From NCBI GenBank assembly GCA_017996175.1, contig JAGOHK010000005.1, forward strand, positions 38,552 to 102,551: a DNA stretch of 64,000 bases, in the 5' to 3' direction. Source of the stretch: Leptospiraceae bacterium. Lineage in GTDB: Bacteria > Spirochaetota > Leptospiria > Leptospirales > Leptospiraceae. Each line of letters begins with the position of its first letter. Positions within the stretch are counted from its first letter, which is position 1. A program made the position numbers and the translations under genes. Of this stretch, positions 1 through 9,867 are shown one piece after another. The notes below the pieces were generated by a model, which was not told the DNA's origin, searched no databases, and worked only from the letters and a program-made list of their open reading frames with translations.

Positions 1-1
1 A

Positions 2-2209
2 AACCTTTTGCGCATAAGCGATATTATGTCCTCAATGGAAAAGGAGTTAGATCTAAAAAGTAAACAAGCAGAAAGAGCTAAAAATTACTTTGAACTAAAA
101 AATAAACTTACTGAAGCTGACAAAAATATACGTTATTTAAAATTAAAAAGTTTAAAAACTCGTTCCAAAAAAGTAGAAGCTGAGCTTGTTGAGATTAAGA
201 AAAAAAATGATGATCTCATGTCTAGAATGAGTGATGATGCAAAACTCATTGAAGAAAGAGAAAAATTTCGTTACGAAATGGAACAAAAAATTTCCGAGAT
301 TGACAAAAAACTTTTAGACTTTCTATCTCAAAAAGAAATTCAAAGAGAAAAAATTGAAAAAAATAAAAGTATCATCCACGAATTTGACCAACGTATAGAT
401 GAACTTCGTACGAATTTAGAAAGTGAAATTACACGTATGGAAAATGCAGAGTCTGAATACAACCAGTTACTTTCACTCAGTGAAAATCTGACTAAAATGA
501 TTGAAATGACTCTTACCAATGTAGAGAAATTTTCTGCAGATAAGAAGGACATCGAAATTCAAATAGATGATGAATTAAAAAATATTCAAAACTACCAAGA
601 AATCATTGGTTCTAATGATAAAAAACATAATATACTTCGAGAAAAATTAAAAGATAGTATTCTCTCTCTAATCAACCAAATCGAAGAGAAAAAAAGGGAC
701 GCAGAAAAATCAGAAGGCAAAAGAGAAGAACTCAGAAGATTCTTAATTTCTTCTTTAGATGATAATATCGAGAAGATCAATGAAATTCTTAGTGGAAATA
801 TAACATCTGAGCGGGTAACGGAAATTTTGCGAGAAATGAATTTACTTTCGTTTAGAGAAAATTTAAAAGACTTTATTGAAATGGAAGATGTGTTTCGTGA
901 TATTTTACTCGATAAAGATGGGCTTCTTGCTAAAAAAGAAAGTATAGATTCCGAAATTGAAGATTTGATTTTAGAAAATGAAAATCTTTCTAGAAAAATT
1001 AAAGATGCAAATTTAAATATTGAGACTCTTAGGAATTCGCTCGAAGAAAAAAAAGTAGAAATTGTAAAATTAGAAAAAAGTATTTTAGAGATGGAAGGTA
1101 AAAATGCCTCTGCCCTAGATGCCAGGGACAAAGAACTTAGAATTAAACATGAAGCAGGAGAAAGAATTTCTAATTTCCAAAAGTCGATTGAAAATCTGCA
1201 AACCAAAAAAGTCACCTATCAAGACGAAGTAAAAATTTTAGAAGAACAAATTGAAAAATCGTATACTGAATTTTTAGGAATGAGTAAAACTCTAGAGGCA
1301 GAGAAAGAACAACTGAAAAATCTTTTTTCTGAGATTCAAAATTTAAAGTCCTCCTCTCAAGCAGACCAAGAGGAGTTTAAGTCTATTATCCCCATGATGA
1401 GTGATTTAGAAAGGAAAACATCTGCACTCCGTGTTCAATTAGATACTTTTAATGAAGAGTTATATAACGATTATTCGATGAGTGATGTAGAGTTAGAAGA
1501 AGAAAAATCATCTCTCACTTTAAAACAAGAGGCTGAAGATACTAAACTTCGAGAAATTAAATCCGAAATGCAATTGCTTGGATCGATTAATCCTCTTGCA
1601 GTAGAAGAATACAATAATGTAAAAGAAATTTACGACCATCATAAAAAACAAAAAGATGATATTGAGAAAAGTAAAGATGCAATCTTAGAAGTTCTAAAAA
1701 ATATCAATATTGAATCTGAAAAACTTTTTACTGAGACGTTTGAACTTATTAAACAAAATTTCCAAGAAACATTTTCCACTTTATTCAATGGTGGACGTGC
1801 AACTATTGAACTAACTGAAAAAGAAGATAAACTTAATTCTGGAATCGAGATCATTGCCGAACCCCCTGGAAAACATGTTCAGAATTTAAAACTTTTATCC
1901 GGTGGAGAAAAGTCGATGACGGTTATAGCCCTGTTATTCGCTATTTACATGGTAAAACCTTCTCCATTTTGTTTTCTAGATGAGATTGATGCCGCACTCG
2001 ATGAAGTAAATAAAATTCGTTTCTGTCAGATTTTAGATAAGTTTAAAGACGTGAGTCAGTTTATCGTGATTACCCACGCACCTCCAACGATTTCTCGTGC
2101 CAATGCAATTTTTGGTGTGACTAGCTCTGAGCCGGGAGTTTCTAAAGTAATCTCTCTTAAAGTTGAAGAAGCAAAACAGTTTGCTAAAAAAATGCAACAG
2201 GCAGTCTAA
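2..2209 (+). CDS. smc: Chromosome segregation ATPase SMC, C-terminal part (5' end outside window)
   Basis: The frame is open to the window edge and begins with the conserved post-head stretch NLLRISDI, so the N-terminal ATPase half lies upstream and is missing here. About 600 residues of charged heptad coiled coil follow. The C-terminal head has the ABC signature LSGGEKS (about residues 630-636 of the visible part), Walker B with FCFLDEID, the D-loop, and an H-loop in [11 protein letters not shown] organises and segregates the chromosome with ScpA/ScpB. Oddity: no typical globular hinge of about 150 residues is visible. Only a short helical interruption near residues 225-310 separates the two coil arms, so the whole protein would be near 925 residues, against about 1180 in Bacillus. 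thiG starts 8 bases downstream. Confidence 0.93.
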   Translation, partial: NLLRISDIMSSMEKELDLKSKQAERAKNYFELKNKLTEADKNIRYLKLKSLKTRSKKVEAELVEIKKKNDDLMSRMSDDAKLIEEREKFRYEMEQKISEIDKKLLDFLSQKEIQREKIEKNKSIIHEFDQRIDELRTNLESEITRMENAESEYNQLLSLSENLTKMIEMTLTNVEKFSADKKDIEIQIDDELKNIQNYQEIIGSNDKKHNILREKLKDSILSLINQIEEKKRDAEKSEGKREELRRFLISSLDDNIEKINEILSGNITSERVTEILREMNLLSFRENLKDFIEMEDVFRDILLDKDGLLAKKESIDSEIEDLILENENLSRKIKDANLNIETLRNSLEEKKVEIVKLEKSILEMEGKNASALDARDKELRIKHEAGERISNFQKSIENLQTKKVTYQDEVKILEEQIEKSYTEFLGMSKTLEAEKEQLKNLFSEIQNLKSSSQADQEEFKSIIPMMSDLERKTSALRVQLDTFNEELYNDYSMSDVELEEEKSSLTLKQEAEDTKLREIKSEMQLLGSINPLAVEEYNNVKEIYDHHKKQKDDIEKSKDAILEVLKNINIESEKLFTETFELIKQNFQETFSTLFNGGRATIELTEKEDKLNSGIEIIAEPPGKHVQNLKLLSGGEKSMTVIALLFAIYMVKPSPFCFLDEIDAALDEVNKIRFCQILDKFKDVSQFIVITHAPPTISRANAIFGVTSSEPGVSKVISLKVEEAKQFAKKMQQAV

Positions 2210-2217
2210 AATTTAGA

Positions 2218-3039
2218 GTGAGTAATTTAAAAGAAACAAATCAAGATTTTTTAGAAATGGGTGGAAGAAAGTTCCACTCAAGGCTTTTTGTTGGGACCGG
2301 TAAATTTTCTTCTTCGGAAGAAATGCGTTATGCGATATTAGCTGCCGAAACAGAAATTGTAACAGTTGCATTAAGACGAGTAGATTTAGAATCTAAAGAA
2401 GACGATATACTTTCATCCATTGATAGAAGTAAAATTTTACTTCTTCCTAATACGAGTGGTGCTCGAAATGCTATTGAGGCAGTGCGTTTAGCAAAATTAG
2501 CTCGCTCTCTTGGTGCTGGAGATTGGGTTAAATTAGAAGTAGTCCCTGATCCGATTTATTTACTCCCTGATCCTATAGAATCTTTAAAGGCTGCCATCGA
2601 ATTAGTAAAAGATGGATTCAAAGTTATGCCTTATATTAATGCAGACCCTGTTTTATGTAAACACTTAGAAGAAGCAGGATGTGTTTGTGTAATGCCTCTA
2701 GGTTCTCCGATTGGCTCTAATCTAGGAATTAAAAATCGCGCAAATATTGAAATGATCATTGCTCAATCCAACGTTCCCGTTGTTGTAGATGCTGGGCTAG
2801 GTGAGCCTTCTCACGCAGCAGAGGCAATGGAAATGGGAGCGGACGCGGTGCTTGTAAATACTGCAATTGCAATTGGAAAAAATCCGTCGAAAATCGCAGA
2901 GGCTTTTAAGCTTGCGACTATCGCAGGTAGACTTTCTTATTTGTATAGAGGAAGACGGGTGCAGGGAAATTTTTCGATTAAGGCTAATGCCTCTAGTCCG
3001 CTAACCGGATTTTTAAACGAGGAAGAGCGTGTTTCTTGA
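2218..3039 (+). CDS. thiG: Thiazole synthase ThiG
   Basis: ThiG builds the thiazole phosphate ring of thiamine from deoxyxylulose phosphate, ThiS thiocarboxylate and dehydroglycine. The TIM-barrel hallmarks are visible: [10 protein letters not shown] near the N-terminus, the Schiff-base lysine in [10 protein letters not shown] (Lys105), and the phosphate-binding [23 protein letters not shown] region. The GTG at 2218 gives 273 residues. An internal ATG at 2257 would give 260, closer to the usual length and placing the lysine at 92; neither start has a clear Shine-Dalgarno, so the start is uncertain. The 3' end overlaps thiH by 11 bases, which implies translational coupling. No thiS, thiF or thiC is seen in the window. 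Confidence 0.95.
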   Translation: MSNLKETNQDFLEMGGRKFHSRLFVGTGKFSSSEEMRYAILAAETEIVTVALRRVDLESKEDDILSSIDRSKILLLPNTSGARNAIEAVRLAKLARSLGAGDWVKLEVVPDPIYLLPDPIESLKAAIELVKDGFKVMPYINADPVLCKHLEEAGCVCVMPLGSPIGSNLGIKNRANIEMIIAQSNVPVVVDAGLGEPSHAAEAMEMGADAVLVNTAIAIGKNPSKIAEAFKLATIAGRLSYLYRGRRVQGNFSIKANASSPLTGFLNEEERVS

Positions 3040-4144
3040 AAGATTTTCGCAATTTGATTTTTCTAAAAGTATTGAACTTGTAAAATCAAAATCTAAACAA
3101 GAAGTTGAGATTGCATTATCTAGAATTATTAATTCAGAAAGATTAGAGTTTAACGACTATATATCCCTTATTTCCCCCCATGCAGATTTTTACTTAGAAG
3201 AAATGGCAACTCTTTCCAAAGAAATTACGGAAGAGAGATTTGGGAAAACGATTCTTATGTATATGCCAATGTATCTTTCTAATGAATGTAGATCTTCTTG
3301 TTTGTATTGCGGGTTTAGTTTCGAAAATAAAATAAAACGCAAAACTCTTTCCTTCGATGAAATTAGACAGGAAGCAAAAATTATTTTCGCAAAAGGAATC
3401 AGGCATATTTTAATTTTAACGGGCGAAGATTATTCTAAGACTCCTCTGTCGTATTTGATCGAATCTGTAAAAATTTTGAAAGAGTATTTCTCCTCTGTAT
3501 CAATAGAAATTTATCCTATGGATACTGAAGATTATCTGCAATTGATCGAAGCAGGTGTAGACGGACTTGCACTTTATCAAGAAACATACAATTCGGAAAC
3601 CTATCAAAAATATCATTTACGCGGTATTAAAAAAAATATGAATTATAGATTAAATGGTCCAGATAGAGGAGGTCTTGCAGGTTTTCGAAAAATTGGAATA
3701 GGGGCACTTTTAGGACTTTCAAACCCACTTGGAGAAATGTTTTTTCTGGGTTTACACACTTCGCATTTATTAACAGAATACTGGAAAACTTCAATTCAGG
3801 TTTCGCTTCCTCGCATGAGACCAGCAGAGGGAGATTTTAATGAAGTTGTTAACGTGAATGATAGGGAGTTTTTACGATTTATTTTTGCGATTCGTTTGTA
3901 TTTTAAAGATGTAGGAATCGTTTTATCTACAAGAGAAAATAAAAAATTGCGAGATAATTTAATTGGGCTTGGAATAACAACTATGTCTGCGGAATCAAAA
4001 ACTGAACCAGGGGGTTACAGTGGTAGTGGTGCTCTTGCGCAATTTGAAACAGAGGATAAAAGAAGTTTAAAAGAAGTGATGTTTTCTATAAAACAAAAAG
4101 GATACGATCCTGTTTTAAAAGACTTTGATTCTGCATTAATGTAA
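3029..4144 (+). CDS. thiH: 2-iminoacetate synthase ThiH (radical SAM)
   Basis: ThiH cleaves tyrosine by radical SAM chemistry to give 2-iminoacetate (dehydroglycine), the glycine-derived donor for ThiG. The CxxxCxxC iron-sulfur motif is complete (Cys87, Cys91, Cys94 in CRSSCLYC). LILTGED and the later [12 protein letters not shown] and [11 protein letters not shown] segments are typical of the family, as is the length of 371. It starts with GTG at 3029 inside the end of thiG, after GAGGAAGAG, a good ribosome binding site. The ThiH (tyrosine) route rather than ThiO (glycine oxidase) suggests thiazole synthesis that works under low oxygen. Confidence 0.95.
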   Translation: MFLERFSQFDFSKSIELVKSKSKQEVEIALSRIINSERLEFNDYISLISPHADFYLEEMATLSKEITEERFGKTILMYMPMYLSNECRSSCLYCGFSFENKIKRKTLSFDEIRQEAKIIFAKGIRHILILTGEDYSKTPLSYLIESVKILKEYFSSVSIEIYPMDTEDYLQLIEAGVDGLALYQETYNSETYQKYHLRGIKKNMNYRLNGPDRGGLAGFRKIGIGALLGLSNPLGEMFFLGLHTSHLLTEYWKTSIQVSLPRMRPAEGDFNEVVNVNDREFLRFIFAIRLYFKDVGIVLSTRENKKLRDNLIGLGITTMSAESKTEPGGYSGSGALAQFETEDKRSLKEVMFSIKQKGYDPVLKDFDSALM

Positions 4145-4154
4145 TTTTTTTTGA

Positions 4155-4182
4155 AAGTGCTTCGTAATGAAACGAAGCACTT
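4155..4182 (+). terminator. Hairpin between convergent thiH and the Cys-rich gene
   Basis: An 11-bp perfect stem (AAGTGCTTCGT / ACGAAGCACTT) with a 6-base loop lies 10 bases after the thiH stop. A T-run follows, but 9 bases downstream of the stem and inside the Lys codons that end the convergent gene. It is probably a terminator for thiH and may also serve the minus strand. Confidence 0.55.
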
Positions 4183-4189
4183 AAGAGGT

Positions 4190-4474
4190 TTACTTTTTTT
4201 TAGACTCGTAACTATTTTTAATACATAAAGCAAAATTCATACATGAATTTTGGCTCGAGTCGTAACAGGCTAACACGTCTCTTGCTTTTTTCTTACAAGT
4301 ATTTAAACAGCCGTCTTTCATTCTCTTAATCTCTGCTGCTGTAGCCGTTTTTCCTTTGTTCATTTCCCGCGTACATTCCATAAATTTTTCGCAAGCTGGT
4401 TCACATTTTGGATCGATTGCCCATAGTGATGAGGAAAGTGTGAGGACCAAAAGAGAGGAAAAAATGAGTTTCAT
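4190..4474 (-). CDS. Small secreted Cys-rich protein
   Basis: The 94-residue product has a clear signal peptide (basic start, LIFSSLLVLTLSSSLWA, likely cleavage after Ala19). About 75 residues with eight cysteines follow, spaced as CxxxC pairs with partners about ten residues on (CEPAC..C, CLNTC..C, and CYDSSQNSC to CMNFALC). The pattern suggests a small helical disulfide-bonded periplasmic protein, like the Cys-rich proteins common in Leptospira, but no function can be assigned. The ATG is preceded by AAGGAG at good spacing. That site lies between the gene and a tRNA-Met whose 3' end is only 22 bases upstream, so the two are probably co-transcribed. Confidence 0.8.
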   Translation of the reverse strand: MKLIFSSLLVLTLSSSLWAIDPKCEPACEKFMECTREMNKGKTATAAEIKRMKDGCLNTCKKKARDVLACYDSSQNSCMNFALCIKNSYESKKK

Positions 4475-4496
4475 AATTGTCTCCTTGAAAGTTTCG

Positions 4497-4570
<74 letters not shown>

Positions 4571-4659
4571 GTAAACTATCTATAACCTTATTTTTAAAAT
4601 GCCTATACTGTCAAAACAAAATAGGTATTTACTACATCGGAAAGATTAGCTTTTTATGT

Positions 4660-4686
4660 AGAAAAAGAAAGCATTTTTCTTTTTCT
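4660..4686 (-). terminator. A/T-rich hairpin after the hybrid kinase gene
   Basis: An 11-bp stem of purine/pyrimidine runs (AGAAAAAGAAA / TTTCTTTTTCT) with a 5-base loop lies 25 bases beyond the kinase stop. It could terminate that transcript. The stem is weak and the better T-run is on the opposite strand, so this is tentative. Confidence 0.3.
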
Positions 4687-4711
4687 AATTTTTTTTAAAA
4701 CTCTAGATAAT

Positions 4712-5917
4712 TTATTTTTTTTTGTAATATTTTGCAATAGCATTGTAAAGCTCATTCGGGTTAAAAGGCTTTGTAAGATACTCATTCATTCCAGCTTGTT
4801 CGACTTTACTTTTTGTTTCCAGTAAGACAGAAGCCGTTAGTGCTATAATTGGAATTTCTTTTATCGCAGGGTTTTCTTTTTCTCTAATACGAATGGCTGC
4901 TGTATAGCCATCCATCTCTGGCATTTGTAAGTCCATTAGGATTAGGTCATACTTATTTTCTTCTAGTTTTTTTAGACAGATAATTCCATTTTCTGCAACA
5001 TCAGTCTCTACCTCCCATTTTTGGAGATACCGCACTGCAACTTTTTGATTGCTAATATTATCTTCTACTAAAAGTATTTTTAATCCTCGTAAATTTTTAT
5101 CACTTTGAGTTACTTCGATGACCTTTACTTCCTTAACTTGTAATAGTGGTACATGAAAAAATAAACTAAAAGAAAATTTTGATCCCATACCGACCTGGCT
5201 TTCAACGAAGAGGTTACTCTCCATTAAGTTCAAAAGTTTTTTTGAAATAGCAAGACCTAAACCAGACCCGCCATATATACGACTGATTGATTTTTCCCCT
5301 TGAACAAAACTGTAAAAAATTTTTTCAAGCTGATTTTCTGGGATTCCTATTCCTGTATCCAGAACTGAAAATTCTAATTCAACTAGATTCGCCTTTTTAC
5401 TTTTAAATTGAACGTTAACAGAGACAGAACCTTCCATTGTAAATTTTATCGCATTACTAATTAGGTTTGTTAGTATCTGCGTTATGCGTAAAGAGTCTCC
5501 GATAACTGGCTTAGGAATTTGAGGATCAATCTGTATCGCAAAGTTAATTTTTTTTTCATTTATCGCAGGAGCAAAATTTTTCTCTATTCGCTTAAGAAGT
5601 TCATTTAAATCTATTTCAATTTCTTCTAACTCTATAGAGTTTGAAGAAATTCTTGAATATTGTAATACATCATTCAGTAGCTTAAGTAAATTTTCCGCTG
5701 AGAATTTTAAGCCTTTATAGAAATCAGTTTCTTTTTTATTTGCGTTTTCTTCAAGGTAAATATTTATCATACCAAGAATTGCGTTAACTGGAGATCGGAT
5801 TTCATGGCTGATACTCGAAATAAATAGATTTCTATTTTCAGCCAATTCCAAGGCAGCATCTCGTTCTTTTTTAACTTTTTCAAGTTCCTTTAAAAGGTTT
5901 TCTAATTCTGTATCCAT
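4712..5917 (-). CDS. Hybrid sensor histidine kinase with C-terminal receiver
   Basis: A short coiled coil (1-30) leads into a HisKA domain with the phospho-acceptor in SHEIRSPVNA (His38). The ATPase domain has an N box (NLISNAIKFT), a G1 box (VLDTGIGIP) and a G2 box (GSGLGLAISK). A receiver occupies 276-401 with Asp329 in LILMDLQMPEMDG and Lys383. All catalytic motifs are intact. There is no transmembrane or obvious sensor domain, so it is cytosolic and probably takes its input from a partner or the coiled coil. Its ATG overlaps the stop of the upstream gene (TAATG), so it is translated with the acetoacetate-decarboxylase-like protein, downstream of hemB. Confidence 0.93.
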   Translation of the reverse strand: MDTELENLLKELEKVKKERDAALELAENRNLFISSISHEIRSPVNAILGMINIYLEENANKKETDFYKGLKFSAENLLKLLNDVLQYSRISSNSIELEEIEIDLNELLKRIEKNFAPAINEKKINFAIQIDPQIPKPVIGDSLRITQILTNLISNAIKFTMEGSVSVNVQFKSKKANLVELEFSVLDTGIGIPENQLEKIFYSFVQGEKSISRIYGGSGLGLAISKKLLNLMESNLFVESQVGMGSKFSFSLFFHVPLLQVKEVKVIEVTQSDKNLRGLKILLVEDNISNQKVAVRYLQKWEVETDVAENGIICLKKLEENKYDLILMDLQMPEMDGYTAAIRIREKENPAIKEIPIIALTASVLLETKSKVEQAGMNEYLTKPFNPNELYNAIAKYYKKK

Positions 5918-6588
5918 TAAAAAATCTCCGGTATAGGAAAAGTAATATTAAACTCATTCACTGAAAGTCCGAAATGAAATTTAGAATTTTTATTTATATC
6001 GACAAAGAATTTTTCATTAGATGACAAGTTGTTTATTTTTGAAAAATATGCTTTTCCGTGCCCGCTAAACTTTGTTCGAATGAATTGATTTGCCTCTGAT
6101 TTTTGTAAAAGAGATACTGGATAAATTTTAGTCGTTACAGGAAATGGGAAAAGAATTTTTGTAAAATTTGCATCCAATATGTTTTGATTATCTTTAGTAG
6201 TTATTGTGATACCAGTTGTATTTTTGTCTTTTGTCCATTTAAAATTTGCATATTCTTTGGGAATTGCCCAGTTTCGTCTACCTTCTTGAATCGACATTTC
6301 ACTTGATACATAAATCTTGGAAATACGTTTATGTAACTTTGGTTTTGATTTTAAAGGATCCTTATATTTGAAATCGCCCGGAATAAATAGTAATTCGAAG
6401 TAAGGTCCTACATCGGAAGATTCATAGTTTACGATCATACAAGCTCCGAATCCGCCCGCATATTCATTCTTATCCTCTTCGGTCAAAAATCCATTTTTTA
6501 TAATTTCTTTTTCGTTTGCCAGAAAAGGAATTATAAATCCTTCTCCGTATAATTTCCATGGTGGCGGGTAATGTAAAGTATCTTCCAT
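5917..6588 (-). CDS. Acetoacetate decarboxylase-like protein
   Basis: The 223-residue product opens with YPPPWKLYGEGFIIPF, the usual start of this superfamily, and has GRRNWAIPKEYANFKW. The Lys of PKE (residue 111) aligns with the Schiff-base lysine of acetoacetate decarboxylase. The neighbouring lysine that tunes its pKa in the clostridial enzyme is Glu here. The real substrate is therefore uncertain; several homologues act on other keto acids or bind small molecules. The ATG at 6588 is preferred over a longer frame running into hemB because GAAGAAGGAAAT precedes it. It lies 11 bases after hemB and overlaps the kinase start by one base. Confidence 0.72.
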   Translation of the reverse strand: MEDTLHYPPPWKLYGEGFIIPFLANEKEIIKNGFLTEEDKNEYAGGFGACMIVNYESSDVGPYFELLFIPGDFKYKDPLKSKPKLHKRISKIYVSSEMSIQEGRRNWAIPKEYANFKWTKDKNTTGITITTKDNQNILDANFTKILFPFPVTTKIYPVSLLQKSEANQFIRTKFSGHGKAYFSKINNLSSNEKFFVDINKNSKFHFGLSVNEFNITFPIPEIF

Positions 6589-6599
6589 ATTTCCTTCTT

Positions 6600-7574
6600 C
6601 TATGTATTTAATTTTGCAAAGTCTTTTGCGAAGTAGGTAATGATAATGTCTGCACCAGCACGTTTTATCGCTGTTAGGCACTCTATCATTGCTTTTTTTT
6701 CATCTAGCCAACCTAATTTTGCCGCCGCTTTAATCATCGAGTATTCACCACTAACGTTATAAGCAACTACTGGAATTGGAAAATTTTGTTTAATGGACTG
6801 AATTATATCTAAATAGGCTAATGCCGGTTTAACCATAAGGTAATCTGCGCCTTCTTGAAAATCAAGCTCTGCTTCAAGTAAAGCTTCTTTTGTATTACGA
6901 AAATCCATTTGGTAGGTTTTTTTATCTCCCGATTTTGGTGCAGAGGATAGTGCATCACGGAAAGGTCCATAGAAACTACTCGCATACTTTGCAGTATATG
7001 ACATGATTGAAATATCCGTGTAACCGTTCATGTCTAAAATTTCTCTTAAATAACCAACACGTCCATCCATCATATCGGAGGGACCGAGAATATCCGCACC
7101 TGCCTCTACTTGGGCTAATGCCATTTTGCCGAGTATTGGAAGAGTTTCATCATTTAAAATTTTCCCATTTTCAACCATCCCATCATGACCATCGGAGCTA
7201 TATGGATCCATTGCTACATCGGTTATGATTGTGACTTCGGGAAATTCTTTCTTTATGGAACGGATCATATTTATATAAAGACTATTTTTTTTATAGCTTA
7301 AACTTGCTTTTCTATCTTTAAATTTTTCTTCGATTTGCGGAAATAGAATAAAATTTTTAATTCCAAGCTTTAAAGAATTTTCTACTTCTTCTAAAACAAA
7401 ATCTGGCGATAAACGAAAGAAATCCGGCATAGACTGAATCTCTGTCTTCGTTTGTTTTCCTTCTTGTATGAAAATCGGATGAATCAGTTGAGCGGTATTC
7501 AAAGTTGTCTCTGCCACCATATCTCGGATAAAACTTGATTTTCTATTTCTTCTGGGTCTTCTTAGTATATCCAT
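6600..7574 (-). CDS. hemB: Porphobilinogen synthase (delta-aminolevulinic acid dehydratase) HemB
   Basis: HemB condenses two 5-aminolevulinate molecules to porphobilinogen in haem synthesis. The two active-site lysines are visible in SYTAKYASSFYGPFRDA (Lys196) and YLMVKPALAYLD (Lys249). The metal region reads DVAMDPYSSDGHDG (119-132), so the three cysteines of the zinc-type enzymes are replaced (Ala121, Asp123, Asp131). This is the pattern of magnesium-dependent, non-zinc HemB as in Pseudomonas. The length of 324 is normal. It heads a three-gene unit with the decarboxylase-like gene and the hybrid kinase, and is divergent from a small lipoprotein gene. Confidence 0.97.
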   Translation of the reverse strand: MDILRRPRRNRKSSFIRDMVAETTLNTAQLIHPIFIQEGKQTKTEIQSMPDFFRLSPDFVLEEVENSLKLGIKNFILFPQIEEKFKDRKASLSYKKNSLYINMIRSIKKEFPEVTIITDVAMDPYSSDGHDGMVENGKILNDETLPILGKMALAQVEAGADILGPSDMMDGRVGYLREILDMNGYTDISIMSYTAKYASSFYGPFRDALSSAPKSGDKKTYQMDFRNTKEALLEAELDFQEGADYLMVKPALAYLDIIQSIKQNFPIPVVAYNVSGEYSMIKAAAKLGWLDEKKAMIECLTAIKRAGADIIITYFAKDFAKLNT

Positions 7575-7662
7575 TATACCAATTGGCTCTCTGGGTTTGA
7601 ATTATCGATTAAAAAATTTACATTACAATAAAAATAGGATTAGATTTACTGTCCTAGATATT

Positions 7663-7956
7663 ATGAATTCTATTTTAACAAATCTAAAAAAAAATCTATT
7701 CTACTTTTTGCTCCTATTTTTCTCTTTATCACGATGTGGTAGTATTGAAAGTGAAAAATCCTATTGTGAAAAGCAGGCAGAAAAGTATTTTTTTTTGTGT
7801 TTAATTAATGTTGCAGGATCCCCAAATTATTTTGGAAATGCTGACCTTGCGTCTGCGGAAGTTCAATCCTATTCACAGGCTTTTTGCATTGCAGAATACA
7901 ATAGAAAATTAAAGTGTCCAGATAAAAAGACATACAGACCGCACCGAACTGATTGA
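7663..7956 (+). CDS. Small putative lipoprotein
   Basis: Starting at the ATG at 7663 gives 97 residues: a basic N-terminus, a hydrophobic stretch (NLFYFLLLFFSLSRC) and a possible lipobox LSRC. Arg at -1 is unusual even for relaxed spirochaetal lipoboxes. The mature part is short, with four further cysteines. The longer frame from 7597 would place a charged extension before the signal and is less likely. The stop overlaps the TTG start of the next gene by 4 bases (TTGA), so the two are coupled. The function is not recognised. Confidence 0.55.
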   Translation: MNSILTNLKKNLFYFLLLFFSLSRCGSIESEKSYCEKQAEKYFFLCLINVAGSPNYFGNADLASAEVQSYSQAFCIAEYNRKLKCPDKKTYRPHRTD

Positions 7957-9779
7957 AAGTAGTTGTATTTATCCTCTTCTTATTTGCAGTTCCCTTGTGG
8001 AGCGAAGAAAAAAAATCTCTAGATTATATTTATGTAAATGCAAACACGGGACAATCGAGCGGTGGTCACAGCGCGATAAGATTAGATGATTTAGTTTACC
8101 ATTTTCAATATTTTCCGGATAAAATTTTTCATATCGTAAGGGAACCGTGGGAAAATTTTCACTACGTTTACGGTATTCAAGAAAATAGAACTATATTTAT
8201 AAGGAAAATTATTTTATCAAAAGAAAACTTTGATTTTTTTCTTTCGCGGATGAATGAAATTTACCTCCTACAAAAAAAAGAACTAGATAACCTTGTAAAA
8301 TTAGACAATGATGCAAAGATTTTAGAGTCAGTACTAAATGGCAATAAGACTTTTCATTTAAAAGCCTCTGGATATTTTGCAAATAAAAATACTAAAGAAA
8401 AGGATTATGCAAGTTTGCAAGAACGAATTATAAATGAATTTGGAAAGAATTACATCATAAAAAATCTTCACCAAAATCGAACAAAAATTTATAATTTTAA
8501 TTTTACCAAACACGAATTGCCTAATTCCATATTTGATTCAAAAAGATTCCCCAAAAGTATAGATAATTTTTCATCTGAGTATATCGAATTAGTATCTCTA
8601 TTTAAGGTGTTTACTATACTTTATGAAGAAAGCGAATTGAATTCCGAATCTATTCTAGAGGCATCCTCCGATGATCTATTATTAGAGGAAAATCATTTAG
8701 TAAAACTTTCCTTTTTTTTAAAAGGTATAGAAAATGAAATTATAAACTTATTTAAATCGAATTCGGACAATAAAGGTTATCCGCTTTTGGTAAATATCGC
8801 TAGGTATTTAGTTATTCAAAAATCTATTCGGGAAAAAAAAATTTATTTTCTAGATTCGTTCGGAAAAAATCAAACTCTTGTAATTGGAGATGTTATTCAA
8901 AAGAAAAATTTTTTAAATAAAATAAATCAACAATTGTCCAAAAAAGTAAGCGATTCCTTTCGTGATTTTTTTAAAGAGGAAATTTTAACTCAAAAAAATT
9001 ACAATATTTTAGAAGATATTGTAAATCGAAAGCGGGAAATTTTTGATGCGTTAAACCATTCTAAGCCGATTCGTGTAAATTATGAGAGGATGCTCCCTTC
9101 GAAAGAAGAGGATATTAATATTGAATATAATTATACTAATCCTAACAATCTTAGACTGGTTTTCAAACAAGCAATTTCGAATAGGGAAAAATATCAATTG
9201 TTCTTACAGAATAAATACTCTTTTAATCTATTTCAAAAAAATTGTACTACTGAGATTTTTAATTCCATCAATTCCTTTTTCGAAAAAGGAGAATTAGAAT
9301 CCATTGAAAAATTAGGGGGAGTAGTTCGAGGAAATGACTTGGGAGTATTTGTTCCGGTTTATGCGTATTATGCGGTTAAGAAGAACTATAACGTTTTTGA
9401 AGAAATTTCAGTTCCATCACTTAGAAATAGAATTTTGAAAAAGAATCAAAATAAAGGAATTTTATTTTCCATGAAAGAATCCTCTACGATCAGTTCTAGT
9501 TTTTATAAGTTTAATCCAGAGGACTCTATTTTTATTTTTTTTACAGAGGATGTAATCTGGCAGAGACCTTTTTATGGTTTTATAAATTTGATCGCAGGGT
9601 TTGGTGAGCTAGGTTACGGTATAGTCGTTTCTCCCTTTGATAAAGGAGAGAAAGTAATTAAAGGGTTACAGGGTATTTTTTTTAGTGCCCCTGAAATCGT
9701 ATTTTTTAATATTCGCAAAGGGACATTTATATACGAAGTTGATTTTGAATGGAAACAGGAAGTCGAGAGGTTTGAATAA
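7953..9779 (+). CDS. Secreted DUF4105-like protein
   Basis: The 608-residue product has a signal peptide (MKVVVFILFLFAVPLWS). The N-terminal block has SSGGHSAIRL (His39) and HYVYGI, and a later FQKNCTTEIFNSI (Cys about 431). A His near the start and an NCTT motif are what one sees in DUF4105/Lnb-N periplasmic domains, which have an NlpC/P60-like cysteine-peptidase fold. This suggests a membrane- or envelope-associated hydrolase, but the similarity is by eye. A long lysine-rich helical insert separates the two motifs. The TTG start overlaps the preceding lipoprotein stop. Confidence 0.6.
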   Translation: MKVVVFILFLFAVPLWSEEKKSLDYIYVNANTGQSSGGHSAIRLDDLVYHFQYFPDKIFHIVREPWENFHYVYGIQENRTIFIRKIILSKENFDFFLSRMNEIYLLQKKELDNLVKLDNDAKILESVLNGNKTFHLKASGYFANKNTKEKDYASLQERIINEFGKNYIIKNLHQNRTKIYNFNFTKHELPNSIFDSKRFPKSIDNFSSEYIELVSLFKVFTILYEESELNSESILEASSDDLLLEENHLVKLSFFLKGIENEIINLFKSNSDNKGYPLLVNIARYLVIQKSIREKKIYFLDSFGKNQTLVIGDVIQKKNFLNKINQQLSKKVSDSFRDFFKEEILTQKNYNILEDIVNRKREIFDALNHSKPIRVNYERMLPSKEEDINIEYNYTNPNNLRLVFKQAISNREKYQLFLQNKYSFNLFQKNCTTEIFNSINSFFEKGELESIEKLGGVVRGNDLGVFVPVYAYYAVKKNYNVFEEISVPSLRNRILKKNQNKGILFSMKESSTISSSFYKFNPEDSIFIFFTEDVIWQRPFYGFINLIAGFGELGYGIVVSPFDKGEKVIKGLQGIFFSAPEIVFFNIRKGTFIYEVDFEWKQEVERFE

Positions 9780-9867
9780 ATCTAACTATAACTTGAAAAG
9801 TATTTAGTCTTAGGAAAAAAAGCTAGTTTTATCGGATTACTTTTAAATCAATGAAAAAGGAATTATT

